Origin: an uncultured Bacteroidota bacterium
GTDB taxonomy: Bacteria > Bacteroidota > Bacteroidia > Flavobacteriales > Flavobacteriaceae
DNA length: 64,000 nucleotides
Assembly (NCBI GenBank): GCA_902566635.1
Contig: CACFJP010000002.1
Coordinates: 1 to 64,000 of the forward strand
Direction of reading: 5' to 3'
Made by a program: the position numbers and the translations under genes. Under the pieces are notes generated by a model. That model did no database searches and was not told the origin of the DNA. It worked only from the letters and a program-made list of their open reading frames with translations. Shown one piece after another: positions 53,660 to 62,165 of this stretch (position 1 is its first letter; each line of letters opens with the position of its first letter).

Positions 53660-53692
53660 AGGCATAGGAGCATGAGATACAACCCAGTCTCT

Positions 53693-53700
53693 TATATTTG
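53693..53700 (+). promoter_or_regulatory. -7 promoter box for the DUF4254-like gene
   Basis: TATATTTG ends 12 bases before the ATG at 53713 and overlaps an in-frame TTG at 53698 that can therefore be set aside. Confidence 0.55.
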
Positions 53701-53712
53701 TTAAAAAATCAA

Positions 53713-54321
53713 ATGAAGAGCGCAGCAGCCTATTCAATTTTTGAAGAAAGTGTTAAAGGCTATCATGTGTTGGATCGCATCGATCAGCCTTATAACAACC
53801 CTTATCTAGCCAATTCGGTTGAACACCTGATGTATCGAAAAAATTGGATCGATACCATCCAATGGCATTATGAGGACCTTATTCGTGACCCCAACATTAA
53901 CCCTGTTGAAGCACTTACACTCAAACGAAAAATCGATGCATCCAATCAAGATCGAACAGATACTGTTGAATATATTGACAGTTATTTCCTAGATCAGTAC
54001 AGCAGCGTGACCCCTCAAGCCGACGCAACCAGCAACACTGAAAGTCCAGCCTGGGCATACGATCGTTTGTCGATATTATCACTCAAAATTTATCATATGC
54101 TAGAGGAAAGTGAACGCAGTACTGCTTCAGCATCTCATCGCCAGCAGTGCGCCAATAAGTTGGCTGTGTTGCAAACCCAACGTGAAGACCTATCCCTTGC
54201 CATCGATCAATTAATTGACGACCTCTCATCAGGACGAAAGACGATGAAGGTATATAAGCAAATGAAGATGTACAACGACGATGCATTAAACCCTGTGCTT
54301 TACAACTCAAAAACTGACTAA
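53713..54321 (+). CDS. DUF4254-like protein
   Basis: 202 residues, soluble, mostly helical. Contains YRKNWIDTIQWHYEDLIRDPNINPVEALTLKRKIDASNQDRTDTVEYID and LSILSLKIYHMLEE, the pattern of the Bacteroidetes DUF4254 family; the W-H-x-E-D-I-R and N-Q-x-R-x-D-x-V-E parts are the most characteristic. Function unknown. In this phylum the family usually lies next to a GT9 heptosyltransferase-like gene, as here, where the GTG start directly follows its stop; a role in lipopolysaccharide or glycan assembly is inference. Confidence 0.75.
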   Translation: MKSAAAYSIFEESVKGYHVLDRIDQPYNNPYLANSVEHLMYRKNWIDTIQWHYEDLIRDPNINPVEALTLKRKIDASNQDRTDTVEYIDSYFLDQYSSVTPQADATSNTESPAWAYDRLSILSLKIYHMLEESERSTASASHRQQCANKLAVLQTQREDLSLAIDQLIDDLSSGRKTMKVYKQMKMYNDDALNPVLYNSKTD

Positions 54322-55344
54322 GTGGCAAGGCCAAAACATCTCATGGTTTTTCGCTTCTCTGCAATGGGAGATGTGGCAATGTTGGTCCCTATTCTGCGAT
54401 GTTTGTATAAGCAAAACACAAATGTAACAGTAACCCTTGTCACGCGAAAGCGTTTTGTACCCATCTTTAAAGAGTTTACAGCACTACAAATTGTGACCCC
54501 TGACTTTGCAAATCAACACAAGGGGTTGAAAGGGCTTTATCGATTGTATAAGGAACTCAAACAAAGCAAACCCCATCGTATTGCAGATATTCATAAAAAC
54601 CTTCGCACTGCTGTATTGCGAATGTTTTTCAAGCTGTCTTTCACACGAATAAATGTCATCAACAAGGGCTATGCAGAGCGCAAACGACTGACAGATCCTA
54701 GCAAAAAAACAATGAAGCCCCTCACGCCACAACACTATCGATATGTAGAGGTTTTCACTCGTTTGGGGTTTCCGATTGATCTTGACCAACACGAATTCCC
54801 ACTCAAGCCAGCTCTTCTAAAATCGATGATGGACATTGATTTACCAGCAGACAGAAAATGGATTGGGATTGCACCTTTTGCTGCTCACCCAGGAAAGGTA
54901 TATCCACTTGATTTGATGCAAAAAGTAGTGGGGTATTTGCAACAAAAACACAGTATTTTTTTGTTTGGTCATGGGCCCAAAGAAACGGATCAAATTAACA
55001 CATGGGCAAAAGCCTATCCTCATGTTGTTTCGCAGGCTTTGGAATTACCTTTTTCCGAACAACTCGACCTGATCGCCAACCTTGATGTTATGTTGTCGAT
55101 GGACTCTGCCAATGGGCATTTAGCAGCCAATTTCAATGTACCTGTAGTTACGCTGTGGGGGATGACACACCCCTTTTTAGGATTTTCCCCCTTTGGGCAA
55201 AACAATCACTTGTTGGCCGATCGAGAAAGCTTTCCCAAAATACCTACCTCTGCCTATGGTAAGGTGATTCCAAAAGGGTATAAAGATGCCATGCGAACCA
55301 TTTCTCCAGAAGAGGTAATTGAATTGGTGTTGGATAAAATCTAG
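54322..55344 (+). CDS. GT9-family (heptosyltransferase-like) glycosyltransferase
   Basis: 340 residues, GT-B fold. Opens HLMVFRFSAMGDVAMLVPILRCL, the GT9 N-terminal motif with G-D-x-x. The donor site is in WIGIAPFAAHPGKVYPLDLMQKV, and LDVMLSMDSANGHLAANFNVPVVTLWGMTHPFLGFSPFG is the conserved C-terminal D-S-x-x-x-H-x-A-A segment. Probably adds a heptose or other sugar to the lipid A core. The GTG start gives the family-typical extra residues before the first strand and abuts the DUF4254 stop. Convergent with the ferredoxin reductase gene with no gap. Confidence 0.87.
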   Translation: MARPKHLMVFRFSAMGDVAMLVPILRCLYKQNTNVTVTLVTRKRFVPIFKEFTALQIVTPDFANQHKGLKGLYRLYKELKQSKPHRIADIHKNLRTAVLRMFFKLSFTRINVINKGYAERKRLTDPSKKTMKPLTPQHYRYVEVFTRLGFPIDLDQHEFPLKPALLKSMMDIDLPADRKWIGIAPFAAHPGKVYPLDLMQKVVGYLQQKHSIFLFGHGPKETDQINTWAKAYPHVVSQALELPFSEQLDLIANLDVMLSMDSANGHLAANFNVPVVTLWGMTHPFLGFSPFGQNNHLLADRESFPKIPTSAYGKVIPKGYKDAMRTISPEEVIELVLDKI

Positions 55345-56379
55345 TTATACATCATCAAAGTCAACAACGGCGCGCTCGCTGGTACAGCTTGCTTGGCAGG
55401 TCAATACAAGACCCTCTTCCACCTCGCTATCGGATAGAATTTGATTGCTTGCCATGCGGACTTCACCTTCTTTTATACGCCCAATACAGCTTCCACATAC
55501 CCCTCCCTGACAGGAATATGGAGGCTCGATACCTGCGTCAATGGCAGCTTCTAAAATGGTTTTATTGGCATCAGCTGAGAAGGGATGTGTCTCGTCGTCT
55601 AACAGTACTTCGTATGCAATTTTTCCCTCAAACGAATGATCGATTTCAGCGCCTCCAGTGAAGTGTTCTACATGGATGTTTTCATCGCTAACCCCAGAAT
55701 CTGAAAGCGCCTGAACAGAGGCCTCTATCATACCTGAAGGCCCACATACATAAAACGCGTCAAAGTTGAGTTGGCTAAACAAGGTGTTTCGCACATAGTT
55801 GATATGAGACATATCGATTCGCCCAAACAGAGCATCCGAAACTTTCTTACGACTGTAGATATTGACAATCGACAAGCGATTGTCATAAGCAGTCTGTAGT
55901 TGCTCCAACTCGTCCACAAACATAGCGTCTTCTGCCGAACGGTTGCCATAGACCAACACTACATTGCTTTCTGTTTGTTTCAGTGCAGTTTTGGTAATTG
56001 ACATGATGGGGGTGATGCCACTGCCAGCAACAAGCAACAAAAGGTTCTTGTTTTGATTGGGGATAAATGTAAAACGCCCTTCTGGGACACCTACTTCAAG
56101 GTTATCACCAACCTGAATTTTGCGATTGGCATAGTTCGAAAACAACCCATTGGGGATGGCTTTGATACCAACACGCAAAAGACTTTCGTGTGGCGCACTG
56201 CAAATAGAGTACGATCGCCTCACATCTTCACCATCAATTGTTTGTGATAAAGTGAGGAACTGTCCAGATTGGAATGAAAAATGTTCTGTAAGATCTTTTG
56301 GTACAGCAAACGAAATAGCAACAGCATCATCTGTCAGACGCTGAACCTCGATAACTTTTAAAGAGTGCATTTCAGGCAT
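55345..56379 (-). CDS. PaaE-like ferredoxin-NADP oxidoreductase with C-terminal 2Fe-2S domain
   Basis: 344 residues. Domains in order: FAD-binding barrel with RRSYSICSAP, NAD(P)-binding domain with LLLVAGSGITPIMSITKTAL and the late FYVCGPSGMIEASVQAL, then a plant-type ferredoxin domain with C290-x4-C295-x2-C298-x29-C328. This layout is that of the PaaE/HmpX reductases which feed electrons to oxygenases or desaturases. No partner oxygenase is in the window. ATG at 56379 follows a -7 box by 13 bases; a longer upstream frame lacks conservation and crosses that box. Confidence 0.9.
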   Translation of the reverse strand: MPEMHSLKVIEVQRLTDDAVAISFAVPKDLTEHFSFQSGQFLTLSQTIDGEDVRRSYSICSAPHESLLRVGIKAIPNGLFSNYANRKIQVGDNLEVGVPEGRFTFIPNQNKNLLLLVAGSGITPIMSITKTALKQTESNVVLVYGNRSAEDAMFVDELEQLQTAYDNRLSIVNIYSRKKVSDALFGRIDMSHINYVRNTLFSQLNFDAFYVCGPSGMIEASVQALSDSGVSDENIHVEHFTGGAEIDHSFEGKIAYEVLLDDETHPFSADANKTILEAAIDAGIEPPYSCQGGVCGSCIGRIKEGEVRMASNQILSDSEVEEGLVLTCQASCTSERAVVDFDDV

Positions 56380-56392
56380 AGCAATTTTTTTA

Positions 56393-56400
56393 CAAACATA
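56393..56400 (-). promoter_or_regulatory. promoter of the PaaE-like reductase gene
   Basis: TATGTTTG on the minus strand with a minus-strand TTG at 56424-56426 and a 23-base spacer. It lies nine bases from the opposing DUF5687 promoter box. Confidence 0.5.
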
Positions 56401-56409
56401 TAAAAATGA

Positions 56410-56417
56410 TATCTTTG
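56410..56417 (+). promoter_or_regulatory. -7 promoter box for the ABC exporter operon
   Basis: TATCTTTG ends 18 bases before the ATG at 56436. It places the ATG at 56406 before the transcription start. Confidence 0.55.
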
Positions 56418-56435
56418 AACGACCAAAAAAAATCG

Positions 56436-57911
56436 ATGTTTCTTCGTTTACTACAACTGCAGTTGAAATCATATCGTCGCTCCTCAGCCTTCACTTCAGG
56501 GGTTGTTACTTCAATAATCTACCTCTATTTTATGCTTTGTTTTGTAGGGATTTTCACCCTTTTGGGGTTTAGAAGCTTTTATTCAATCGATGAAGATATG
56601 GGGGTTGACCCCTTGCAGTTTATCAATAAGTATATGGTTTATGGTACTAGTTTTTGGGTGGTGTGGCGCTATTTTATCCAAAAAATGCCTGTGTTGAACG
56701 TAAAAGCCCTGTTATCCTTACCAGTCAAGGAAAACACCATTGTTCACTATGCTCTTGGGCAAACGACTTTTTCCTTTTTTAATATTTCAAACGCTTTTTT
56801 CTTTGTCCCCTTTTCTCTTGTTCTTGTCAATAATGGTTACCCCACTTCTCAGGTGTTAAGCTGGCATCTTGCCATCATTGCAATTGTATTTTGTACAAAC
56901 TATATAAATATCCTCATCAATGATCGCAACGATGTGTTCTATACTGTTGCGACTCTTTTGATTTTGTTTGCAGGTCTTCAATACTATGATATTTTTGATA
57001 TCTCCCAGCACATGGGACCAGTATTTGACACTTTTTACAATAGTCCCATTTACACCCTAATCCCATGGATGATTTTGATTTTACTTTATCAATCGGCTTT
57101 TACTCATTTTAAGCATCGAATGTATCTGGATTCAGGCCTACAAGTCGTGAAGAAAGAGGCACAAAACCTACAGCTGGGCTGGCTCAATCGCTTTGGACGA
57201 ACAGCAATTTTTGTCAAAAACGACATCAAACTTATTTTACGAAATAAGCGCTCCAAAATGACTATCTGGGTATCTATTGGATCCTTGTTTTACGGTTTAC
57301 TGTTTTTTACTGACTCTTCAGGTGGCTTATACAACGCCCCTGTTTGGAAGATTTTCGCTGGGATTATTGTCACAGGGGGATTTTTGTTCACCTTCGGACA
57401 ATATGTGCCAAGCTGGGATAGCTCTTACTACCCTTTGATGATGAGTCAAAACATTGTTTACAGAGAGTATCTCAACGCTAAATGGGCGATGATTACAATC
57501 GCAACTATGGCCAGTACAGTGTTGGGGAGTTTTTATATCATCTTCGGCTGGGATGTTTATGCAGCAATTCTCACAGGTGCAATCTACAATATTGGCGTCA
57601 ATGGGCACTTGGTTTTGCTTTCAGGGGCGTTTATCAAATCACCCATTGATTTGACAACAACAACTAAACCCTTTGGCGATAAGCAAGCGTTCAATGCAAA
57701 GACACTTTTGTTGAGCTTGCCAAAACTATTTTTACCCATGATTCTTTATTTTATTGGGAGCTTATTCGGAGGAGAATGGGTGGGCTACATGACAGTTGTC
57801 TTTACTGGGTTGCTAGGATTTTTCTTAAAAGACAAAGTCTTTAACTGGATTGAAATCCTTTATAAAGTAGAAAAATACAAAACCTTAGAAGCGTATAAAC
57901 AAACCTCATGA
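56436..57911 (+). CDS. DUF5687-like ABC transporter membrane subunit
   Basis: 491 residues with about 11-12 helices in two groups: residues about 20-230 and 280-490, with a cytoplasmic loop holding VVKKEAQNLQLGWLNRFGRTAIFVKNDIKLILRNKRSKMTI, the E-x-K-L-x-L-R-N-K-R coupling region of ABC-2-like permeases. The N terminus MFLRLLQLQLKSYRRS also fits. I recall this Bacteroidetes family as DUF5687; substrate unknown. ATGA overlap with the ATP-binding subunit gene shows they work as a pair. Confidence 0.75.
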   Translation: MFLRLLQLQLKSYRRSSAFTSGVVTSIIYLYFMLCFVGIFTLLGFRSFYSIDEDMGVDPLQFINKYMVYGTSFWVVWRYFIQKMPVLNVKALLSLPVKENTIVHYALGQTTFSFFNISNAFFFVPFSLVLVNNGYPTSQVLSWHLAIIAIVFCTNYINILINDRNDVFYTVATLLILFAGLQYYDIFDISQHMGPVFDTFYNSPIYTLIPWMILILLYQSAFTHFKHRMYLDSGLQVVKKEAQNLQLGWLNRFGRTAIFVKNDIKLILRNKRSKMTIWVSIGSLFYGLLFFTDSSGGLYNAPVWKIFAGIIVTGGFLFTFGQYVPSWDSSYYPLMMSQNIVYREYLNAKWAMITIATMASTVLGSFYIIFGWDVYAAILTGAIYNIGVNGHLVLLSGAFIKSPIDLTTTTKPFGDKQAFNAKTLLLSLPKLFLPMILYFIGSLFGGEWVGYMTVVFTGLLGFFLKDKVFNWIEILYKVEKYKTLEAYKQTS

Positions 57912-58603
57912 TTCGGATTGAACAATTGACAAAACAATATGGAGAGACAACTGTTCTCAAAATTCCTGAAATGGACATACCAAAAGGGCAAATTTTTGGA
58001 CTTGTAGGGAACAATGGGGCTGGAAAAACCACCCTTTTTAGCTTACTGCTAGATCTCATTCAGGCCACTGCAGGCACTGTAAAAATCGATGATATCCCTG
58101 TGCATTCTTCTGAGGACTGGAAGAAAAAAACAGCTGCTTTTTTAGACGACAGCTTCTTAATCGGTTATTTGACGCCAGAGGAGTATTTTTATTTTATTGG
58201 GGAACTTCGAGGGGTATCAAAAGAAGAGGTCGATGAGTTGTTGACAGGATATACCGATTTTTTTAATGATGAGATTTTAAATAAAAACAAATATATCCGC
58301 GATTTATCAAAGGGAAATCAGAAGAAAGTAGGGGTAGTGGCAACATTTATCGGCGAGCCCGAACTGTTGATTCTCGACGAGCCCTTTGCCAATTTAGACC
58401 CCACAACACAAATTCGACTCAAGGAACTTTTGTCAGAAAAAGCAAAGGATGCTAACAAAACAGTTATGATTTCTAGTCATGATATTCAGCACGTTACAGA
58501 GGTATGTGAGCGTATCGCTGTTCTGGAAAAAGGTGAAATCGTGAAGGATTTGAAAACAACATCCAAAACTCTGAGAGAGCTTGAAACGTTCTTCACCAAA
58601 TAA
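57908..58603 (+). CDS. ABC transporter ATP-binding protein
   Basis: 231-residue nucleotide-binding subunit. Walker A GNNGAGKTTL at about residues 35-44, Q-loop region with TAAFLDDSFLIGYLTPEEYFYFIGEL, signature LSKGNQKKV (LSGGQ variant), Walker B LLILDEPFANLDP, and switch His in ISSHD. Belongs to the exporter class used with ABC-2-type permeases. It overlaps the DUF5687-like permease gene by 4 bp and would power it. Confidence 0.95.
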   Translation: MIRIEQLTKQYGETTVLKIPEMDIPKGQIFGLVGNNGAGKTTLFSLLLDLIQATAGTVKIDDIPVHSSEDWKKKTAAFLDDSFLIGYLTPEEYFYFIGELRGVSKEEVDELLTGYTDFFNDEILNKNKYIRDLSKGNQKKVGVVATFIGEPELLILDEPFANLDPTTQIRLKELLSEKAKDANKTVMISSHDIQHVTEVCERIAVLEKGEIVKDLKTTSKTLRELETFFTK

Positions 58604-58650
58604 TCAATAGCTGCTAGATAACAAACCATCAAAAAAAGAGTTTTAGTTAT

Positions 58651-61095
58651 ATGAGGCAAATCGTTGTGGTATTGATTTTTTTGATGTCAGTTGTGAGTTG
58701 TTCAACTCGCAAAGACCGCGCTGTGAACAGAGCCTATCACCAAACAACAACAAAGTTTAATGTATTATTCAATGGGCAAGAAGCCATTGCTGCAGGAGTC
58801 GAAGCAGAGCTTGCCTCTCACCAACCCAATTTTTGGGAACAGTTACCCTTAGACCCATTCCCTTTGGTCGACTTGTTTACTTTAAATCCCAAAGAAAACG
58901 CCAACTTTTCAAGAGGTGAAGAGAAGGCAGTCATCGCAGTTCAAAAGCACAGTATGCAGTTTGGCAATGAGCAACGCAACCAGCAAATAGACGAGTCTTA
59001 TTTGCTGTTGGGTAAGGCACGCTATTATAATGGAAGATATTTGCAAGCACTCGACGCCTTTAATTATATCATCGAACAACTTCCAAATACAAGCAGCATA
59101 AACGAAGCACAGCTGTGGAAAGCCAAAGTATTGATCCAACTGCTACAAGAACAACGAGCCATTGCAATTTTTGAAGAGCTGTTGTCAACAGCAGAGTTGA
59201 GCCAATCCGAATCTGCTGATGCATCTGCCTATTTGGCAAAGGCACTCCTGGCACTCAATCAGCCACAGAAAGCAACCCAACCACTTTCCAATGCAGCTGC
59301 TTTGACAAAAGACAAAACCCTACGTGCACGCTATTATTATTTGTTGGGTCAATTGTATGACCAGCTCCAGCACAAAGACTCTGCTGCGGTTGCGTACCAA
59401 AACATCATCGACTTCAATCGACGCATACCCAGAACCTATTGGATACACGCGAAGCTCAATCAACTGAACACCAGTCAACTCGATGAGGAGGCTGTTCAAA
59501 AGCAGTACTCCAAGCTGACCAAAAACGAAGAAAACAAGCGCTATTTAGATAAAATTCACTTGAGCCATGCTTTCTACAGCCTGTCTATCAACGACACCTT
59601 GGCCACCAAAGGCTTGATTAACGCAAGCTTGCGAACCAACACCAAAGACAAAATCCTAAAAGGACTGGCGTATGAGACCATGGGGAATGTACTTTTTGAA
59701 CAAAACGAATTTTTACTCTCAGGGGCCTACCTCGACAGCACACTACAAGTTCTCACACCAAATACGCGTGCGTTTCGAAAAATCAAGCGAAAAAGAGACA
59801 AACTCAATGACATTATCAATTACGAAACAACACGAGAAACAGCAGACAGTTTGTTGACCCTTATGGAGAAAACACCTGAGGAACAAAGACTTGTATTTGA
59901 AGACTATATCAAGGCGCTCAAAAAAGCAGATTCACTTCAACTAGTCAAGCAAGAAAGCCAACAACAATTGGCTTCCAACAACTCTTTTTTTGAAGGCGAT
60001 TTTTACTTCTACAATCGTTCGATGCGTGCTCGTGGGGAAAGTGAGTTTTATCGCATTTGGGGCAATATCAAAAAAACAGACAATTGGCGATATTCGAGTT
60101 TGCAGTCAGTCGAGCTTGCTGCTGATGACGTTGTAGAGGAACCCACTGAAGAGGTAGAGCCACCTGATCCACGTTATGTGGTTGAAACCTACACAACTCA
60201 GATTCCACCCCTCGAAAAAAGAGACAGTTTGACACAGGTGCGTAACACAGCATATTTTGAGGCAGCCTTAGCCTACAAGGAACAGTTTGAGGTATATCCC
60301 AAAGCCAAAGACAGACTTCTCACACTACTGTCGCTCAACACCAGATACAACCTAGCTTCATTGTATCATCTTTATCAGATTGAGATTGAGACAGAGGGGG
60401 ATCAAGCAGAAGCGTATAAAAATCGAATCATAACTGAGTATCCGGACTCTCAATACGCTATGATTCTTCATAACCCTGAAGCTATGGAAGATGCTTTGAC
60501 CCTTTTTGAAGGACGATATACTTTCTTGTCAGAGCGATTTAGTTCCCAGGCATTTGAGGAGGTTATCGATGGTTGTTTTACAGCTATTTTATCGTTACAA
60601 GACGAATCATTGCGCTCACGATTTGCCTTGTTGCGTGCGCATGCAATCGGTCGATTGGATGGCGTAGAGGCTTATCAAACTGCCTTATCTGAAGTGGCAC
60701 TCTCTTTCCCGAATCAAACAGCAGGGAAAGAGGCAAACAAACGTCTCAAGCAAATCAAAGAAATCACTCCTTCCAACGCACAAGAGGGCAATCGCTTTTT
60801 GGTTTATTTTGTTTTTGACAGAGACGACAATGAAACTACAAAAACCATCCAAAACAAGGTGACAAATACAATCTCAAATCAAGGACTACAACAAATTGTG
60901 AGTGCAACGATTGATGTTTTCGATCGTAAAACTGAATTGTTAGTGGTTCAGCGATTCACTTCCGAAGAACAGGCGATAGATTATCGCGACAACCTATTGA
61001 GAATACATCCAGAATTGCGTAAAATCAAAAATTTTGTAGATTTGACGTCCGGTTTACGAGATGTTCTCATTTTCAAGAACTTAACCGTACAATAA
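58651..61095 (+). CDS. sprE: SprE/PorW-like TPR lipoprotein of type IX secretion and gliding
   Basis: 814 residues. Lipoprotein signal MRQIVVVLIFLMSVVSC with lipid-attachment C17, then STRKDRAVNRAYHQTTTKFNVLFNGQEAI and PNFWEQLPLDPFP, the conserved start of SprE/PorW. Multiple TPR units follow (DESYLLLGKARYYNGRYLQALDAFNYIIEQLP, ASAYLAKALLALNQPQKATQPL, RARYYYLLGQLYDQLQHKDSAAVAYQNII). The C-terminal third has RFLVYFVFDRDDNETTKTIQNK and a final ligand-like alpha/beta unit. In Flavobacterium johnsoniae and Porphyromonas this protein is required for type IX secretion. It precedes the bactofilin gene by 5 bp. Confidence 0.88.
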   Translation: MRQIVVVLIFLMSVVSCSTRKDRAVNRAYHQTTTKFNVLFNGQEAIAAGVEAELASHQPNFWEQLPLDPFPLVDLFTLNPKENANFSRGEEKAVIAVQKHSMQFGNEQRNQQIDESYLLLGKARYYNGRYLQALDAFNYIIEQLPNTSSINEAQLWKAKVLIQLLQEQRAIAIFEELLSTAELSQSESADASAYLAKALLALNQPQKATQPLSNAAALTKDKTLRARYYYLLGQLYDQLQHKDSAAVAYQNIIDFNRRIPRTYWIHAKLNQLNTSQLDEEAVQKQYSKLTKNEENKRYLDKIHLSHAFYSLSINDTLATKGLINASLRTNTKDKILKGLAYETMGNVLFEQNEFLLSGAYLDSTLQVLTPNTRAFRKIKRKRDKLNDIINYETTRETADSLLTLMEKTPEEQRLVFEDYIKALKKADSLQLVKQESQQQLASNNSFFEGDFYFYNRSMRARGESEFYRIWGNIKKTDNWRYSSLQSVELAADDVVEEPTEEVEPPDPRYVVETYTTQIPPLEKRDSLTQVRNTAYFEAALAYKEQFEVYPKAKDRLLTLLSLNTRYNLASLYHLYQIEIETEGDQAEAYKNRIITEYPDSQYAMILHNPEAMEDALTLFEGRYTFLSERFSSQAFEEVIDGCFTAILSLQDESLRSRFALLRAHAIGRLDGVEAYQTALSEVALSFPNQTAGKEANKRLKQIKEITPSNAQEGNRFLVYFVFDRDDNETTKTIQNKVTNTISNQGLQQIVSATIDVFDRKTELLVVQRFTSEEQAIDYRDNLLRIHPELRKIKNFVDLTSGLRDVLIFKNLTVQ

Positions 61096-61100
61096 ACACA

Positions 61101-61520
61101 ATGGTATTTAAATCAAAACAACAAGTGGACAACTCTAGAAACAACATCAAAATCAACTTTATTGAGCCGAACACCAAGGTCATTGGCGAAATCCATTCTG
61201 AATCAGATTTTCGTATCGACGGAACTCTTGAAGGAACAGTGCAAACGACTGGTCGTGTTGTTGTAGGTCAAGAAGGAAAAGTAAAAGGAAAAATCATCTG
61301 CACAAACGCTGATATCATGGGGTTGTTTGAGGGCACAATTGAAGCCTCCAACCTTTTGTCTATCAAAGATGAAGGAACGATTGAAGGTAAGGTTGTCGTT
61401 GGAAAACTGGCCGTAGAAGCAGGTGCTATACTCAATGCACAGTGTTTGATGAAAAAGGCCATCAAATCCCTTCAGCCCATTGATGAAGAAAAATCCGAAA
61501 AATCCGAAAAAACCGCGTAA
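61101..61520 (+). CDS. bactofilin (polymer-forming cytoskeletal protein)
   Basis: 139 residues with the DUF583 right-handed beta-helix: INFIEPNTKVIGEIHSESDFRIDGTLEGTVQTTGRVVVGQEGKVKGKIICTNADIMGLFEGTIEASNLLSIKDEGTIEGKVVVGKLAVEAGAILNAQC. Bactofilins self-assemble without nucleotide into membrane-associated filaments. The short charged tail DEEKSEKSEKTA is encoded by a triplicated ATCCGAAAA-type sequence that also encodes the start of the next gene. Between sprE and the F0 genes, a conserved order in this group as I recall it. Confidence 0.92.
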   Translation: MVFKSKQQVDNSRNNIKINFIEPNTKVIGEIHSESDFRIDGTLEGTVQTTGRVVVGQEGKVKGKIICTNADIMGLFEGTIEASNLLSIKDEGTIEGKVVVGKLAVEAGAILNAQCLMKKAIKSLQPIDEEKSEKSEKTA

Positions 61521-61722
61521 GCCAAACTCCTTTCGTTGGTTGGCTCTATCGGGTTTTGGTATCCAACTCGGCATCACAATTTATGTATTCATTCGATTAG
61601 GACAGTGGCTTGATAGCAACTACAATACAGATCGTACATTTACCTTGGTTTGTGTTTTGCTTGGGCTTTTTGTTTCCCTAATTATTTTGATGCATCAACT
61701 CAAAAAACTGAACAATGATTAA
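61483..61722 (+). CDS. atpZ: AtpZ/AtpI-family F0F1 assembly protein
   Basis: 79 residues, ATG at 61483 (a TTG three bases earlier is in frame). Basic N terminus MKKNPKNPKKPRKPN, then two membrane helices: WLALSGFGIQLGITIYVFIRLGQWL and FTLVCVLLGLFVSLIILMHQL, with the D-x-x-x-x-T-D-R between them that defines the AtpZ/I group (c-ring assembly or Mg2+/Ca2+ transport). It overlaps the bactofilin 3' end by 38 bp in another frame and the next gene by 8 bp. Confidence 0.85.
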   Translation: MKKNPKNPKKPRKPNSFRWLALSGFGIQLGITIYVFIRLGQWLDSNYNTDRTFTLVCVLLGLFVSLIILMHQLKKLNND

Positions 61723-62095
61723 ACCACTTTTCTATTTAGCTGGGGGCTTGCTCATGGCACTGTCAGTTGCATTTGTTGTTCACTCCACATTGATGCCCGA
61801 CCAGCTTTGGGGGCAAATCCGATTGATGTTGCTATGTTATGGACTAAATTATGTGTTGGCAACCCTTATTTTTTTTGGGGTACTCGTCACACATAAAAAA
61901 AATGCCATGCTCGTTGGCTTTGTGTTTATGGGGGGCAGTGTTTTGAAGTTTGCCGTTTTCTTTCTATTAATCTACCCCAATTTTAAAGACGATGGTATTG
62001 TGGGTCGTGATGAACTCAGCTTGTTTTTTGTTCCCTACCTGATTTCTTTGTTTGCCATGACTTTTGCTGCGTCGAGGGCTTTACAGCGAAAATAG
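61715..62095 (+). CDS. AtpI-like small membrane protein (DUF6168-like)
   Basis: 126 residues, four helices: PLFYLAGGLLMALSVAFVVHS, IRLMLLCYGLNYVLATLIFFGVL, GFVFMGGSVLKFAVFFLLI and LFFVPYLISLFAMTFAASRAL. The fourth-helix FFVPYL and the GGSVLKFAVFF element match a small Flavobacteriia protein between AtpZ and AtpB that I recall as DUF6168. By position and size it may be the ATP synthase subunit I equivalent. Overlaps atpZ by 8 bp. Confidence 0.65.
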   Translation: MIKPLFYLAGGLLMALSVAFVVHSTLMPDQLWGQIRLMLLCYGLNYVLATLIFFGVLVTHKKNAMLVGFVFMGGSVLKFAVFFLLIYPNFKDDGIVGRDELSLFFVPYLISLFAMTFAASRALQRK

Positions 62096-62143
62096 GGGCA
62101 CATTTTTTGTCCAAATCCATTTTATTTTTAATTGTAAATAAAT

Positions 62144-62151
62144 TACATTTG
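62144..62151 (+). promoter_or_regulatory. -7 promoter box for atpB
   Basis: TACATTTG, 14 bases before the atpB ATG, suggesting that atpBEF can be transcribed separately from the sprE-bactofilin-atpZ genes. Confidence 0.5.
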
Positions 62152-62165
62152 CAACCAGATTTCGC

